Below the pieces are notes generated by a model, which saw only the letters and a list, made by a program, of their open reading frames with translations, did not search any database and was not told the origin of the DNA. Below are positions 24,816-33,893 of a stretch of 64,000 nucleotides of DNA, piece by piece. The position numbers and the translations under genes are program-made. The DNA lies in NCBI GenBank assembly GCA_018333075.1, contig BORH01000004.1, positions 62,001 to 126,000 of the forward strand. The letters run 5' to 3'. Within the stretch, counting starts at the first letter, position 1; every line of letters starts with the position of its first letter. Origin of the DNA: Heyndrickxia sporothermodurans. Its GTDB lineage: Bacteria > Bacillota > Bacilli > Bacillales > Bacillaceae_C.

Positions 24816-26030
24816 ATGCAATTTATTTGGGGAGTTGGGGGAGTAGCAGGGATTTTATTAATCGCATTGGCTTTTTCAAACAATCGCAGATCAATCAATC
24901 CGAGAACAGTAATCGGTGCATTAGCTATACAATTTATTTTTGCCTTGGCGGTTTTGAAATGGGAATTTGGAAGAGAAATGCTTCAAAAATTTTCAGGGGT
25001 CATTCAAAAAATTATAGACTCTTCTAATGCTGGTATTCAGTTTCTGTTTGGAGGTGTTTTAGGCGCAGAAAAGGCGGGCTTTACGTTTGCTTTTCAAGTG
25101 CTACCCATTATTATTTTCTTTGCCTCATTGATATCTGTTCTTTATTATTTAGGAGTGATGCAGTGGGCAACAAAAATTATTGGCGGCTTTTTAGCAAAAG
25201 TGTTAAAGACAAGTGAGACGGAATCGATGTCGGCTGCAGCAAATATTTTTCTTGGTCCAACAGAAGCACCATTAGTTATTAAACCTTATATTGAAAATAT
25301 GACTAAATCTGAACTTTTTGCGGTCATGGTTGGTGGAATGGCGTGTGTTTCTGGCTCTGTTCTAGGTGGATACGCAATGCTTGGGGTGCCTTTAGAATAT
25401 TTGCTTGCAGCAGCTTTTATGGGGGCACCTGCTGGATTATTATTTGCGAAGATCATTATTCCAGAAACAAAAAAACGGGACAAGGTGCAATCTGTTCAAA
25501 TGATTAAAGACACCGAGTCACGAAATGTCATAGATGCTGCAGCCCGTGGAGCATCAGATGGATTAAAAATTGCTTTAAGTGTTGGTGCGTTATTACTTGC
25601 ATTCATTTCGCTTGTTTTCTTAATGAATACGATTATTGGCTGGATCGGCGGAATTTTTGGATATGGATCATTAACATTAGAGAAAATATTAGGCTATATA
25701 TTTTCACCACTTGCACTAATTATTGGAGTTCCTTGGGATGAGGCATTGCAGGCAGCTTCATTTATTGGCCAAAAATTTGTTTTAAACGAATTTGTTGCTT
25801 ATTCTTCCTTTGCGCCCGAAATTGCTAATCTGTCATCAAAGAGTGTTGTCATTATCAGTTTTGCTCTTTGTGGTTTTGCTAATCTAGGAGCGATTGCTTT
25901 AATGATCGGTGGCTTAGGTGGAATTGCACCTTCGAGAAGACAAGATATTGCAGAAATGGGGCTAAAAGCAATTGTTGCCGCTACTTTAGCTAATTTATTG
26001 AGTGCAGCTATTGCAGGAATGCTTATATAG
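24816..26030 (+). CDS. nupC: Concentrative nucleoside transporter (NupC/CNT family)
   Basis: 404-residue permease with about ten hydrophobic segments. CNT landmarks include FAFQVLPIIIFFASLISVLYYLGVMQW (written here only as the residues 92-118 region), the substrate-site stretch FLGPTEAPLVIKPYI (about 145-159), MVGGMACVSGSVLGGYAMLGV, and the C-terminal FVAYSSFA and SFALCGFANLGAIAL. It imports nucleosides with H+ or Na+. AGGAGAGG precedes the ATG. It supplies substrate to the nucleoside hydrolases, ribokinase and DeoC just upstream but is a separate transcription unit, split from them by a terminator and a MITE-like element. Confidence 0.9.
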   Translation: MQFIWGVGGVAGILLIALAFSNNRRSINPRTVIGALAIQFIFALAVLKWEFGREMLQKFSGVIQKIIDSSNAGIQFLFGGVLGAEKAGFTFAFQVLPIIIFFASLISVLYYLGVMQWATKIIGGFLAKVLKTSETESMSAAANIFLGPTEAPLVIKPYIENMTKSELFAVMVGGMACVSGSVLGGYAMLGVPLEYLLAAAFMGAPAGLLFAKIIIPETKKRDKVQSVQMIKDTESRNVIDAAARGASDGLKIALSVGALLLAFISLVFLMNTIIGWIGGIFGYGSLTLEKILGYIFSPLALIIGVPWDEALQAASFIGQKFVLNEFVAYSSFAPEIANLSSKSVVIISFALCGFANLGAIALMIGGLGGIAPSRRQDIAEMGLKAIVAATLANLLSAAIAGMLI

Positions 26031-26045
26031 ATGCTGTCTTAAAAA

Positions 26046-26106
26046 AAGTGTCAGACACCGTACCATACTGATTCCATATATTGAAGTAGCGCGGTGTCAG
26101 ACACTT
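26046..26106. repeat. GTGTCAGACACC inverted repeat
   Basis: AAGTGTCAGACACCG (26046-26060) is the perfect inverse of CGGTGTCAGACACTT (26092-26106), giving a 15-bp stem with a 31-base loop. It belongs to the interspersed GTGTCAGRCACC family also present near 35760, 54231 and 56514. It may act as a terminator for nupC and the convergent pseudogene. Confidence 0.65.
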
Positions 26107-26152
26107 GTCAGTATATATTAATCTCTTTATCTATTATTCAAGAACGAATACA

Positions 26153-27685
26153 TTATTCTACCTTTAAACGATATTTCTTAGATAAAGAATAATTATCCCT
26201 AGCTGGACGAACGAGAATATAGTAATACGAAGTTTTAGGTACTTTAAAATGAATATATTCACTCTTCGTGCCGCCATTTAATGATCGATTCAATTTGTTT
26301 CCTTTCTTATCATAAAGATAAAGTTCGTAATCGTAAGGCAGGGAAGTTAAAGATATTTTTACTTTTTTTCCTGATGTCGCTTTAAATTTGAACCAATCGA
26401 TATCGATAGGAGAATTAATTGTCTCAGAATAGGTTACTCTTGGCTTGATTAAATAAGCTGATTCCATCGTATCATTAGATTCTAATTTGCTATGGTGGGT
26501 TTCTTTCTTTGTTGGGTATGTTACCTGAAGAGTGTATGAATATTTAGTAGAAGACTTGTCTCTTGTTGGAAATACATAAATATAAGTAAGTTCCCTTTTC
26601 ACGAGCATAAAATTGCAATGCTTCTGGCTTGTTTAAACCTGTTAAGGATGATTTAATCGTATTTCCATGTTTATCAAGAAGTTTAAGATCATAATCATAT
26701 GGGAGATTTTCTAAGCGAGCATAGATTGTGCCTTCCTTTTCTACATTCAATTTGTAGTAATCTCTATCTAGTGCAGTTTCAAGTTTTGCTGTATATTTTT
26801 TTCCGGAAATGATAGGATAGGCCATTTCTTTAATATCATTTGGCTCCATACCAGCCTTAAATTTAACATCAGATGGAAAAAATGCTTTTAACGTATATGA
26901 TGAGTTAGTCGAAAAATAGTCTTTTGTTGGCTTGATAGCGATATAGTAAATATCTGCTCCCATTGCATTGAAATTGATTTCTTCATCATCTGCTTTTCCA
27001 TTTGTAGATGAGGCTAATCGTTGACCAAACATATCATATAAATAAAGATCATAATCAAAAGGAAGGTTTTCAAGTGTTATTCGAATTTGTCCGGCTTTTT
27101 TGTTTTAATTTTATAAAAGTCAATGTCTAAAGGAGATTCAATTTTTGCACGATAAGGAATACCAGATTTAATCGAATAGGCATTCTCCCTCGTATTGTTT
27201 GGTTCATAGGCACTGTTGAATCTTGGTGGTTCTGATGGGTAGCTCGCCATAATTTTATAAGAATGCGTTGAAGAATATTTTCCTCTTGAACCCACTACTT
27301 CTAAGTAATACTTTCCCTTTGTTATTGCTTCGTAGTTTATTGTTTCTGATTCTCCACCACTACTTATAGAGGATTTTAGACGAGTTAAGTTTTAGTCGTA
27401 TAGATATAAATCATAATCTGCAGGTAAATCTTCTAATGTTGCACGAATATCACCTGGAGAAAGCACACTTAATACATACCAGTCTTTGTCTCCATCTGAG
27501 CTAATTTTTCCAAATGTGTACTGGCCGTTGATTAACTGATTGGCATTTTGTTGAGTATCGTTTGGTTCGGACTCTTGATATGTTGTGCTCGCGTTAGCTC
27601 GTAGGTTTACAGTCAAAAATAATCCTAAAATTAGTAGAAATGAAAGAAGCGAATATAACCTATTTTGTTCTTTGACCATGGTCAT
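26153..27685 (-). pseudogene. Broken secreted protein with four PPC (pre-peptidase C-terminal) domains
   Basis: A signal-peptide protein (SLLSFLLILGLFLTVNLRANA) followed by four tandem PPC-like beta domains. Each opens with EPND/EPNN and ends with LPxDYDLYLYD and a YYI/YYL strand. Three lesions break it. An in-frame TAA at 27392-27394 falls exactly where the other repeats have Lys after LYLYD. A one-base loss lies in an A-run near 27099-27104, where the correct frame would continue AGQIRITLENLPF. A one-base gain near 26597 splits GTY from YIYVFPTRD. Two frameshifts restore the original frame, so the last domain is in frame with the first. No protease domain is present, so the parent was a PPC-only secreted protein. 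Confidence 0.82.
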
Positions 27686-27869
27686 CCTCCTATGGAAAAT
27701 ATATTAACAATTAGATTATATTGGAATGAATTTAGAAAATAAATATTTTTTTAATAATTAATATTTTCTTATTCTCATGTGATCTGATTTGATTTTTTAC
27801 GAGTATTTCTATATGATGCAGGTGACTATAATGAATGCAAAAATGCTATAAGTGAAAATAGAGGAAGGG

Positions 27870-28634
27870 ATGAGTACATTGACAGATCAGATAATCAATC
27901 GTGATATTCGACTAATAGCCTTAGATATGGACGGAACATTACTTAATAATGAACAAGATATTTCTCATGCTAATAAGGAAGCTATTTCAAAGGCGAAAGA
28001 GATGGGAATACATATAGTTTTAAGTACGGGACGCAGCTATTCAACGGTATATGAATATGCAAAGGAACTAGAATTGAATTCCTTTTTAGTCACGGTTAAT
28101 GGTGGTGAAATTTGGGATTCGAACGGAAGGTTATTAGAAAGGAAATTGTTATCAGTAGAAGAAATTCAAATGATGTGGGAATTAAAAAAATTACATAATA
28201 CAAAATATTGGGCAATTGCAGTCGATAAAATTTATCGCGATGACTTTCCGGAGGATCTTGCTTTATCAGATAGTGAATGGTTAAAGTTTGGCTTTGATGT
28301 TGAGGATGATGATGCCAGAAATGCAATTATTCAAGAATTAGAAAAAAGGAAGCTTCAAGTCACCAATTCAAGTCCAACCAATCTTGAGGTTAATCCTTAT
28401 GGAATTAGTAAAGCAAAAGCACTAGAGAAGGTCTGTGAACGAATTGGTATAACTATGGAAAATGTGATGGCGATGGGTGATAGTTTAAATGACATTGCGA
28501 TGATTACTAGTGCAGGAATTGGAGTTGCAATGGGAAATGCTCAGGAGAAGGTAAAAGAAGAGGCTGATTGGATTACAGTAACGAATGAAGAGGATGGAGT
28601 AGCAAAAGCCATTCAGCATTGGGTGTTTTCATAA
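27870..28634 (+). CDS. HAD-superfamily Cof-type phosphatase
   Basis: About 254-residue HAD hydrolase of the Cof/YwpJ type, acting on sugar phosphates or small phosphorylated metabolites. Motif I is LIALDMDGTLL, motif II VLSTGRSYST, the motif III Lys is in YGISKAKALE, and motif IV is MAMGDSLNDIAMI. The long C2 cap between motifs II and III is present. The start is uncertain: ATG at 27870 follows GAGGAAGGG closely, TTG at 27879 has better spacing, and a GTG at 27852 is also in frame. It is alone between two regulatory regions; substrate unknown. Confidence 0.82.
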   Translation: MSTLTDQIINRDIRLIALDMDGTLLNNEQDISHANKEAISKAKEMGIHIVLSTGRSYSTVYEYAKELELNSFLVTVNGGEIWDSNGRLLERKLLSVEEIQMMWELKKLHNTKYWAIAVDKIYRDDFPEDLALSDSEWLKFGFDVEDDDARNAIIQELEKRKLQVTNSSPTNLEVNPYGISKAKALEKVCERIGITMENVMAMGDSLNDIAMITSAGIGVAMGNAQEKVKEEADWITVTNEEDGVAKAIQHWVFS

Positions 28635-28693
28635 GAAATATGCTTGCAAAGAAGGTTTTATATATATATTGCGAAAATAGTGAAAATATTTAG

Positions 28694-28722
28694 TTGACAG
28701 TCTAGTATAAATAATATATAAA
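28694..28722 (+). promoter_or_regulatory. sigma-A promoter upstream of the MFS leader
   Basis: TTGACA (28694-28699), 17-base spacer and TATAAA (28717-28722). The start codon is 163 bases downstream, leaving a long untranslated leader. Confidence 0.7.
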
Positions 28723-28757
28723 TAAAATATCAAATGATTAAAAACTGTGTAAAAATA

Positions 28758-28834
28758 TATGGCTGGAGAAGAAGAGATGCCATAGTCATTAAAAACATGT
28801 TTTTTTATGTTTTTTTTGGCTATGGCTTTTGTTG
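28758..28834 (+). promoter_or_regulatory. Candidate transcription attenuator in the MFS leader
   Basis: A terminator hairpin, GCCATAG (28779-28785) pairing with CTATGGC (28820-28826), has an inner AAAAACAT/ATGTTTTT stem and a U-rich tail (TTTTGTTGTTT). Just upstream, TATGGC (28758-28763) can pair with the 5' arm GCCATA, a mutually exclusive antiterminator. No RAT, T-box or known riboswitch consensus was recognised. Confidence 0.55.
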
Positions 28835-28884
28835 TTTAAAAATCTATATTTTTTCATAGTCAATAGGAGGAAGGGAGAGTTTTT

Positions 28885-30249
28885 ATGAGTTTTGAAAATT
28901 TGGATTCACCTAAGTTAAAGCGTTTTCAAAGGAAGATCACTCTTTTATCTGCTGCCGGCACATTTTTAGATGGCTTTGATTTAACCGTAATTGCTGTAGC
29001 CATGCCATTGATATTGAGTCAATGGGATGTTGGACCAGGTCTTCAAGGGTTGATTACTTCATCAGCTGTTATTGGTGCATTTATAGGAGCCATATGGTTA
29101 GGTAATTTGACTGATAAATTTGGTCGTAAAGCGATGTATGTAGTTGATTTGCTTGCATTTGTTGTATTTGCAGCTTTAACTGCCTTTTCACAAACAGCAT
29201 GGCAGTTAATATTATTTCGTTTCCTGCTTGGAATTGGAATTGGTGCGGATTATCCGATCTCTGCAACCCTTGTTTCCGAGTTTAGTTCGACGAAAAGCAG
29301 GGGTAGGCATAGTACATTTTTAGGAGCCATGTGGTTTGTTGGAGCAGTTGTTGCCTATCTAATAGGAATACTTCTTATTCCACTTGGTCCAAGTGCATGG
29401 AGGTATATGCTTTTAGTTGGTGCCATCTTTGCTTTAATCGTTTTCTATTTCAGGGTTACCCTTCCAGAATCACCAAGATGGTTGGCGGCAAGAGGACGCG
29501 AGAAGGAAGCGGAAGAAATTATGCTGAAGATAACTGGACAAAAAGTTATTATTCAACCGTCTACACAGCCAAAACAAAAATTAACTGATCTATTTTCTAA
29601 AAAATTGTTTAAACGTACTTTCTTTGTCTGTAGTTTCTGGTTCTGTTATGCAGTTGCGTACTATGGAATCTCAATGTATACACCAACCATATTAAAACCA
29701 TTTACAAACGGATCACAAATGATGACTTATATCGGATCTGGAACCATTAGTTTACTAGGTTTGGTCGGAGCGATTATTGGCTCTAATTTAGTAGAAAGAA
29801 TCGGAAGAAGACCACTTATTATTACATCTTTTACAGGATTATCAATTGCATTAATTGTATTAGCACTGAATCCTAGTCCAACAATGGCATTTTTAGTTAT
29901 TTTATTTAGTTTAGCTGTACTTTTTGCAAATATGGGTGGAGGTATCCTGAATTTTGTGTATCCAACAGAATTGTTCCCTACAAGTATCCGTGCAAGTGCA
30001 TCAGGGTTGGCTACTTCCATTAGTAGAATAGGTTCGATCATGGGAATATTAGTTTTTCCAAATTTAGTTGTTGCATGGGGAAATAGTAAAGCACTTTGGT
30101 TCTTTGCTGTTATTAGTTTACTTGGGCTTGTAATTTCAGTATTGCTTGCACCTGAAACAAAAGGGATTAATCTTGAAGAAATTAATGATGAGTCACATCA
30201 TTTAAAGAATCAATCAGTAAAAGGAGGAAAAAATGAAACATTGGCTTAG
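28885..30249 (+). CDS. MFS transporter, sugar/organic-acid porter type
   Basis: 454-residue major facilitator with 12 hydrophobic segments. Family signatures are visible in the loop after helix 2 (GNLTDKFGRKAM, about 72-83), in helix 4-5 (RFLLGIGIGADYPISATLVSEF) and at PESPRWL before the central loop. The second-half GRRPLI and the late PTELFPTSIRASASG are also typical of sugar and aromatic-acid porters. GGAGGAAGGGAG precedes the ATG. Its 3' end overlaps the sugar isomerase-like gene by 17 bases, so both products act together, probably in import and first conversion of a sugar or polyol. Substrate is not deducible. Control by the leader hairpin is likely. Confidence 0.85.
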   Translation: MSFENLDSPKLKRFQRKITLLSAAGTFLDGFDLTVIAVAMPLILSQWDVGPGLQGLITSSAVIGAFIGAIWLGNLTDKFGRKAMYVVDLLAFVVFAALTAFSQTAWQLILFRFLLGIGIGADYPISATLVSEFSSTKSRGRHSTFLGAMWFVGAVVAYLIGILLIPLGPSAWRYMLLVGAIFALIVFYFRVTLPESPRWLAARGREKEAEEIMLKITGQKVIIQPSTQPKQKLTDLFSKKLFKRTFFVCSFWFCYAVAYYGISMYTPTILKPFTNGSQMMTYIGSGTISLLGLVGAIIGSNLVERIGRRPLIITSFTGLSIALIVLALNPSPTMAFLVILFSLAVLFANMGGGILNFVYPTELFPTSIRASASGLATSISRIGSIMGILVFPNLVVAWGNSKALWFFAVISLLGLVISVLLAPETKGINLEEINDESHHLKNQSVKGGKNETLA

Positions 30250-31015
30250 TACGTGGTCTATCGGTCAGAAGGGGACAATAAATGATTTTACTATCATAAA
30301 AGAAGCTGGATTTGATGGAGTAGAAATTTGGTCCGAGCAGTTAAGAGCAAAGGAATATATGGATTTTGCCCGGCAGAATGATTTGGAAATAGGAATGCAT
30401 CTCCCTTTTCATGATTTAAACTTAGCTGCGCCTGATGCAGTAGTTTATGAAAGAGTTAAGACTGTTTTATTGGAGTGGATGGAAAGGTTAGCTAAATATG
30501 GCGGTCATCATGCGACTATACACGGTGGATATGCATGGTCTTCAGAAGAGAGAGAAGAAACCTTGCTACGTGTAGCAGAACGACTTCAATTTCTTCATGA
30601 GAAGTCTCAAAGCTTTAATGTAGAGCTGCAATTAGAAAATCTTATTCCAGACAAATTAAATTATTGTCACCATATTGCTTCTAATGTGAGTGAATGGATT
30701 AACTTATTAAAAGAAACACATGTAAAGGCATGCTTAGATATTGGTCATTTAGCAGTCATGGGTAATGATATAGAAGATACGATATTAAAACTAGGAAACT
30801 CCCTATCTGTCATACATTTGTCAGATAATGATAGAAAATCTGATTTACATTTGCTTCCCGGAGAAGGAGAAGATATTGGGGCAGAGTTAAGTGGATTATT
30901 GCAGAAATCCAGTTTTAATGGACCAATCGTTTATGAAATCAATCCTTATAAATATTCTTTACAAGAAATTGTGAATTACTTTTCTAAATTAAAAGAAACA
31001 AAAACAAATGTATAA
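30233..31015 (+). CDS. Sugar phosphate isomerase/epimerase-like TIM barrel
   Basis: 260-residue xylose-isomerase-like TIM barrel (AP_endonuc_2 family). Seen are GFDGVEIWSE near residue 25, IGMHLPFHDLNLA, HATIHGGYAW, VELQLENLIPD with a metal-binding Glu, KACLDIGHLAV (Asp/His ligands), VIHLSDNDRKSD and PIVYEINPY at the end. These give the usual His/Glu/Asp metal site. GGAGG lies within the 3' end of the transporter gene. The reaction could be isomerisation or epimerisation of the imported sugar; family members are too varied for a firmer call. Confidence 0.8.
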   Translation: MKHWLSTWSIGQKGTINDFTIIKEAGFDGVEIWSEQLRAKEYMDFARQNDLEIGMHLPFHDLNLAAPDAVVYERVKTVLLEWMERLAKYGGHHATIHGGYAWSSEEREETLLRVAERLQFLHEKSQSFNVELQLENLIPDKLNYCHHIASNVSEWINLLKETHVKACLDIGHLAVMGNDIEDTILKLGNSLSVIHLSDNDRKSDLHLLPGEGEDIGAELSGLLQKSSFNGPIVYEINPYKYSLQEIVNYFSKLKETKTNV

Positions 31016-31041
31016 GTAGCGGGAAGAGAAAAAAGAGAGGA

Positions 31042-31098
31042 CCCAAGCTATTTTGAAAGCTTTATTTATTAAGGCTTTTAATAGCTTGGGATTTTTTA
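31042..31098 (+). terminator. Terminator of the MFS-isomerase operon
   Basis: CCCAAGCTATT (31042-31052) pairs perfectly with AATAGCTTGGG (31080-31090), followed by ATTTTTT. An inner GAAAGC/GGCTTT pairing extends the stem. Confidence 0.85.
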
Positions 31099-31156
31099 TT
31101 GAATATGAAAGTATAAATTCTTTAAAGGGTATAAATGACGAAAGATGCCAGCGATG

Positions 31157-31340
31157 TCTAGCTCCAGCACTTATCGACTAGCGACTTCAGGACTCCTCCT
31201 TACGATAAGTTAACAACGATTCGCCTTTTAAGGTTCACCGTGTTTCCTTTATCTCAGTTGAAGTCCTTCCTTGAAAATTTGAACTACAATTTTCCTAGTA
31301 CGTCGATGAGCAAGGCGTTTGCACTTTTCTTATTGCTATT
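31157..31340. repeat. Bacillaceae-type intergenic repeat (CTAGCTCCAGC...GTACGTCGATGA)
   Basis: Non-coding segment that is more GC-rich than its flanks. Recognisable pieces are CTAGCTCCAGC, CTCCTCCTTACGATAAGT, TCGATGAGCAAGGCG and TTGCACTTTTCTTATTG. I recall strings like these as a widespread interspersed element in Bacillaceae genomes. It ends 23 bases before the HAD-IIA start. Function unknown. Confidence 0.55.
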
Positions 31341-31363
31341 TAAAGACGAATGGAGGAATCTGC

Positions 31364-32164
31364 ATGGTTAATGGCTATATATTTGATTTAGATGGAACGA
31401 TATATTTAGATAATCAACTAATTGATGGAGCGGCCGAAGCTATTCGGTGCTTAAGGGAGAGAGGTGATAAGATTGTTTTTTTAACCAATAAATCAATCTC
31501 TACCCGATATGATTATTTAACTAAATTGAATAATTTAGGAATTGGAGCTAATATACAAGAGATTATTAATTCAAATTATATTACAGCTAAATATTTGAAA
31601 CAGCGAATGTCGAAAACGGATGCCGTATTTATTATTGGTGAAGAAGCACTTTTTGAAGAAATAGCAGATGAAAATATTACAATAACCGATGATCCTAAAA
31701 AAGCCAATTATGTGATTTTAGGTTGGGATCGAATGTTTAATTATGAAAAGATTAATAGTGCCTATCAGGCATGGGTACATAATCAGGCTACATTTGTTGC
31801 GACCAATCCTGATCGAACGTGTCCAGTATATGGTGGACAGATTCCAGATTGTGCAGCAATGATTGGAGCACTGGAGGGTGTTACCGGACAATCAATTGAT
31901 CTAATAATGGGTAAACCATCGAAGTTTGCTGCCAATTTTGTTGTAAATGAAGTTTTAAAGATGGATCCAAGTAAATGTTTTATGGTAGGGGATCGTTTAG
32001 AGACAGATATACGTATGGGAAATGAAAATGGGTTAAATTCTGTATTGGTATTAACAGGTATAACAACTTTAGATATGATAAAAGAATCAGAATATAAGCC
32101 TACTTACACTTTGGAAAGCATTAAAGATATTGTTGATATGAAAAATATGATATCTAGTGGTTAA
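31364..32164 (+). CDS. HAD-IIA family phosphatase (NagD/AraL-like)
   Basis: 266 residues. Motif I GYIFDLDGTIYLD at the N-terminus, motif II FLTNKSIS, the IIA cap in the middle (TDDPKKANYVILGWDR, then ATNPDRTCPVYGGQIPD), the motif III Lys in IMGKPSKFAANF and motif IV CFMVGDRLETDI are all present. Members dephosphorylate small sugar or nucleotide phosphates. The start at 31364 is chosen because TGGAGG lies 7 bases upstream; a longer frame would be encoded by the intergenic repeat. No operon partner before it; an MgtC-like gene starts 34 bases after. Confidence 0.85.
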   Translation: MVNGYIFDLDGTIYLDNQLIDGAAEAIRCLRERGDKIVFLTNKSISTRYDYLTKLNNLGIGANIQEIINSNYITAKYLKQRMSKTDAVFIIGEEALFEEIADENITITDDPKKANYVILGWDRMFNYEKINSAYQAWVHNQATFVATNPDRTCPVYGGQIPDCAAMIGALEGVTGQSIDLIMGKPSKFAANFVVNEVLKMDPSKCFMVGDRLETDIRMGNENGLNSVLVLTGITTLDMIKESEYKPTYTLESIKDIVDMKNMISSG

Positions 32165-32198
32165 AGTAGAGGATATATAGTAAAGAAGGGTGATGTAG

Positions 32199-32900
32199 AT
32201 GCTGGAAGTAATGAAGGATGTAAATATGGAAATGCTCGTAAAACTACTGATTTCTGCTTTATTAGGATTAACGATTGGACTTGAAAGAGAATTAAAAAGA
32301 AAACCTTTAGGACTCAAAACAAGTTTAGTTATCTCTATTGTTAGCTGTTTATTAACAATCGTATCTATTCAATCAGCTTATTCCTTTCCAGCATCACATT
32401 TCGCCAAAATTCAAATGGATCCTCTTCGATTGGCTGCACAAATCGTATCTGGTATTGGGTTTTTAGGTGCAGGTGTAATATTAAGAAAAGAGGATGATAC
32501 CATTTCAGGTCTGACAACAGCTGCAATGGTATGGGGAGCTGCTGGAATTGGAATTGCAACAGGAGCAGGATTTTATATTGAAGCGATAGCAGGTGTTGTA
32601 TTGCTAATAATAAGTGTAGAACTCATCCCTGCAATAATTAAATTGTTAGGTGTCCGTAAAGTGCGTTCGAAAGAAATCTCCTTAAGAATTCTTATTAAAA
32701 GGAGACAGGACATTGATGAAGTCATTCAAGAAATTGAGGCAAAGGAAATGACAATTGAACATATAAGAATAAAAGATTTAGAGAATGAATCCTATTTGTT
32801 AGATTTAAAGGCTAGAGTCAATTACAAAAAATCCACTACGGAGATTTACTATGGTGTATCAGCCATTGAAAAAATATCTCGTACTGAGATTAGTAGTTGA
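32199..32900 (+). CDS. MgtC/SapB-family membrane protein
   Basis: 233 residues. Four to five hydrophobic helices in the first 140 residues include the family signatures LLGLTIGLERELKRKPLGLKT (cited by position about 22-42), GIGFLGAGVILR and AAMVWGAAGIGIATGAG. A soluble C-terminal ACT-like portion follows (LRILIKRRQDIDEVI...). MgtC proteins are linked to low-Mg2+ growth and, in some species, modulate ATP synthase. GGTGATG lies before the start; it may be translated with the HAD gene 34 bases upstream. Ends in a perfect terminator. No Mg2+ riboswitch was seen. Confidence 0.85.
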   Translation: MLEVMKDVNMEMLVKLLISALLGLTIGLERELKRKPLGLKTSLVISIVSCLLTIVSIQSAYSFPASHFAKIQMDPLRLAAQIVSGIGFLGAGVILRKEDDTISGLTTAAMVWGAAGIGIATGAGFYIEAIAGVVLLIISVELIPAIIKLLGVRKVRSKEISLRILIKRRQDIDEVIQEIEAKEMTIEHIRIKDLENESYLLDLKARVNYKKSTTEIYYGVSAIEKISRTEISS

Positions 32901-32938
32901 AGGGGCTGTCTTGCACTTTTCCTTCAAGACAGCCCCTT
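32901..32938 (+). terminator. Terminator after the MgtC-like gene
   Basis: AGGGGCTGTCTTG pairs with CAAGACAGCCCCT across a 10-base loop, followed by TTTC. It lies directly after the stop and may also serve the convergent gene. Confidence 0.85.
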
Positions 32939-32960
32939 TCGCATTTTTTATTAACACTAT

Positions 32961-33539
32961 TTAAATATCAAATTTCCATAAATTCGGATCTCCTGATGAT
33001 ATAGCTAAAGCACCAGCTTCAAGTCCTTGAAGAATCTCTTCTTTTGAACTAATTAATCCACCAGCAATAATTGGAAGATCGATTTCTTTAGTTAGTTTAT
33101 CTATTATGCTTGGCATCAGACCTGGTAGTACCTCAATAGCATCAGGTTTACAGGAACGGCACATATCAATTCCTTTCTGAATTGCAGAACGATCAATTAA
33201 AAAAATTCGCTGGATGGTCATCAGCTTTTCTTCTTTTGCATATTTGATTAAAGAATTTTTAGTCGTAATGATGCCAGTAGGTTTCCATCTTTGTGCGATA
33301 TATTTAATGGCACTTTTGGTATTGGAAAGACCTTCGATAAAATCAATATGAATAAAAACATGTTTATTTGCTTTATTGAGCTTTTCTAGATAATTCGTCA
33401 TGTTCAGCAAATTTCCAGTTAATAAGAAGACAATGTTCGCATGACTTGAAATCGCTTTTTCAATATCCTCTTCATTTTTAATAGATGCAATTACTTGTGA
33501 TTGAACTAAATCTACAATATTCAAAGGCACATCCCCCAT
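32961..33539 (-). CDS. GlpP-like glycerol-3-phosphate responsive antiterminator
   Basis: 192-residue TIM-barrel-like protein closely following B. subtilis GlpP in layout: HVFIHIDFIEGL (about residues 80-91), KPTGIITTKNSLIKYAKE, TIQRIFLIDRSAIQKGI, KPDAIEVLPGLMP and the end LPIIAGGLISSKEEI...GALAISSGDPNLWKF. GlpP binds leader mRNA of glycerol genes when glycerol-3-phosphate is present. ATG at 33539 is used, with AAAGGA close upstream; TTG at 33524 is an alternative. No glpF, glpK or glpD is adjacent, so its target lies elsewhere or it is a paralogue with another ligand. Confidence 0.8.
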   Translation of the reverse strand: MGDVPLNIVDLVQSQVIASIKNEEDIEKAISSHANIVFLLTGNLLNMTNYLEKLNKANKHVFIHIDFIEGLSNTKSAIKYIAQRWKPTGIITTKNSLIKYAKEEKLMTIQRIFLIDRSAIQKGIDMCRSCKPDAIEVLPGLMPSIIDKLTKEIDLPIIAGGLISSKEEILQGLEAGALAISSGDPNLWKFDI

Positions 33540-33685
33540 TTTTTCCTTTAAATGATAAAAATCTAAGAATAAATACACTTTTCGAACTATATTTTTATCA
33601 TATCATACCGTACCCTTATGAAGGGGATGATCTACTATAGTTCTTCTTTATTTTTCTGTTCTGATTAGAGAAGAAGAAAACAAAA

Positions 33686-33739
33686 AGAGACCAGTACAAA
33701 AAATAGAAGCAACTATACTTCTTTTCTTGTATGGTCTCT
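33686..33739. terminator. Bidirectional terminator
   Basis: AGAGACCA (33686-33693) pairs with TGGTCTCT (33732-33739), with an inner TACAAAAAA / TTCTTTTCTTGTA pairing. A-rich before, T-rich after. It lies between the DUF3189 gene (minus strand) and the GlpP-like gene. Confidence 0.6.
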
Positions 33740-33893
33740 CTTATTCTCTAACCATAATATATACATTTACTTTAACATAGCAGGAAAATTGTTGTCTAGA
33801 ATAAATTGAAGAATATTCTGTTTGTTAGAAGAAATAACATTTCACCCAGATTAGTAAATGGATATTTATAGAAATTAAAATAAGTGGTTCTAA

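Noticed and set aside
28758-28834. T-box or PTS-type RAT antiterminator in the MFS leader
   Set aside because: No T-box sequence, specifier loop or RAT consensus found; only competing hairpins.
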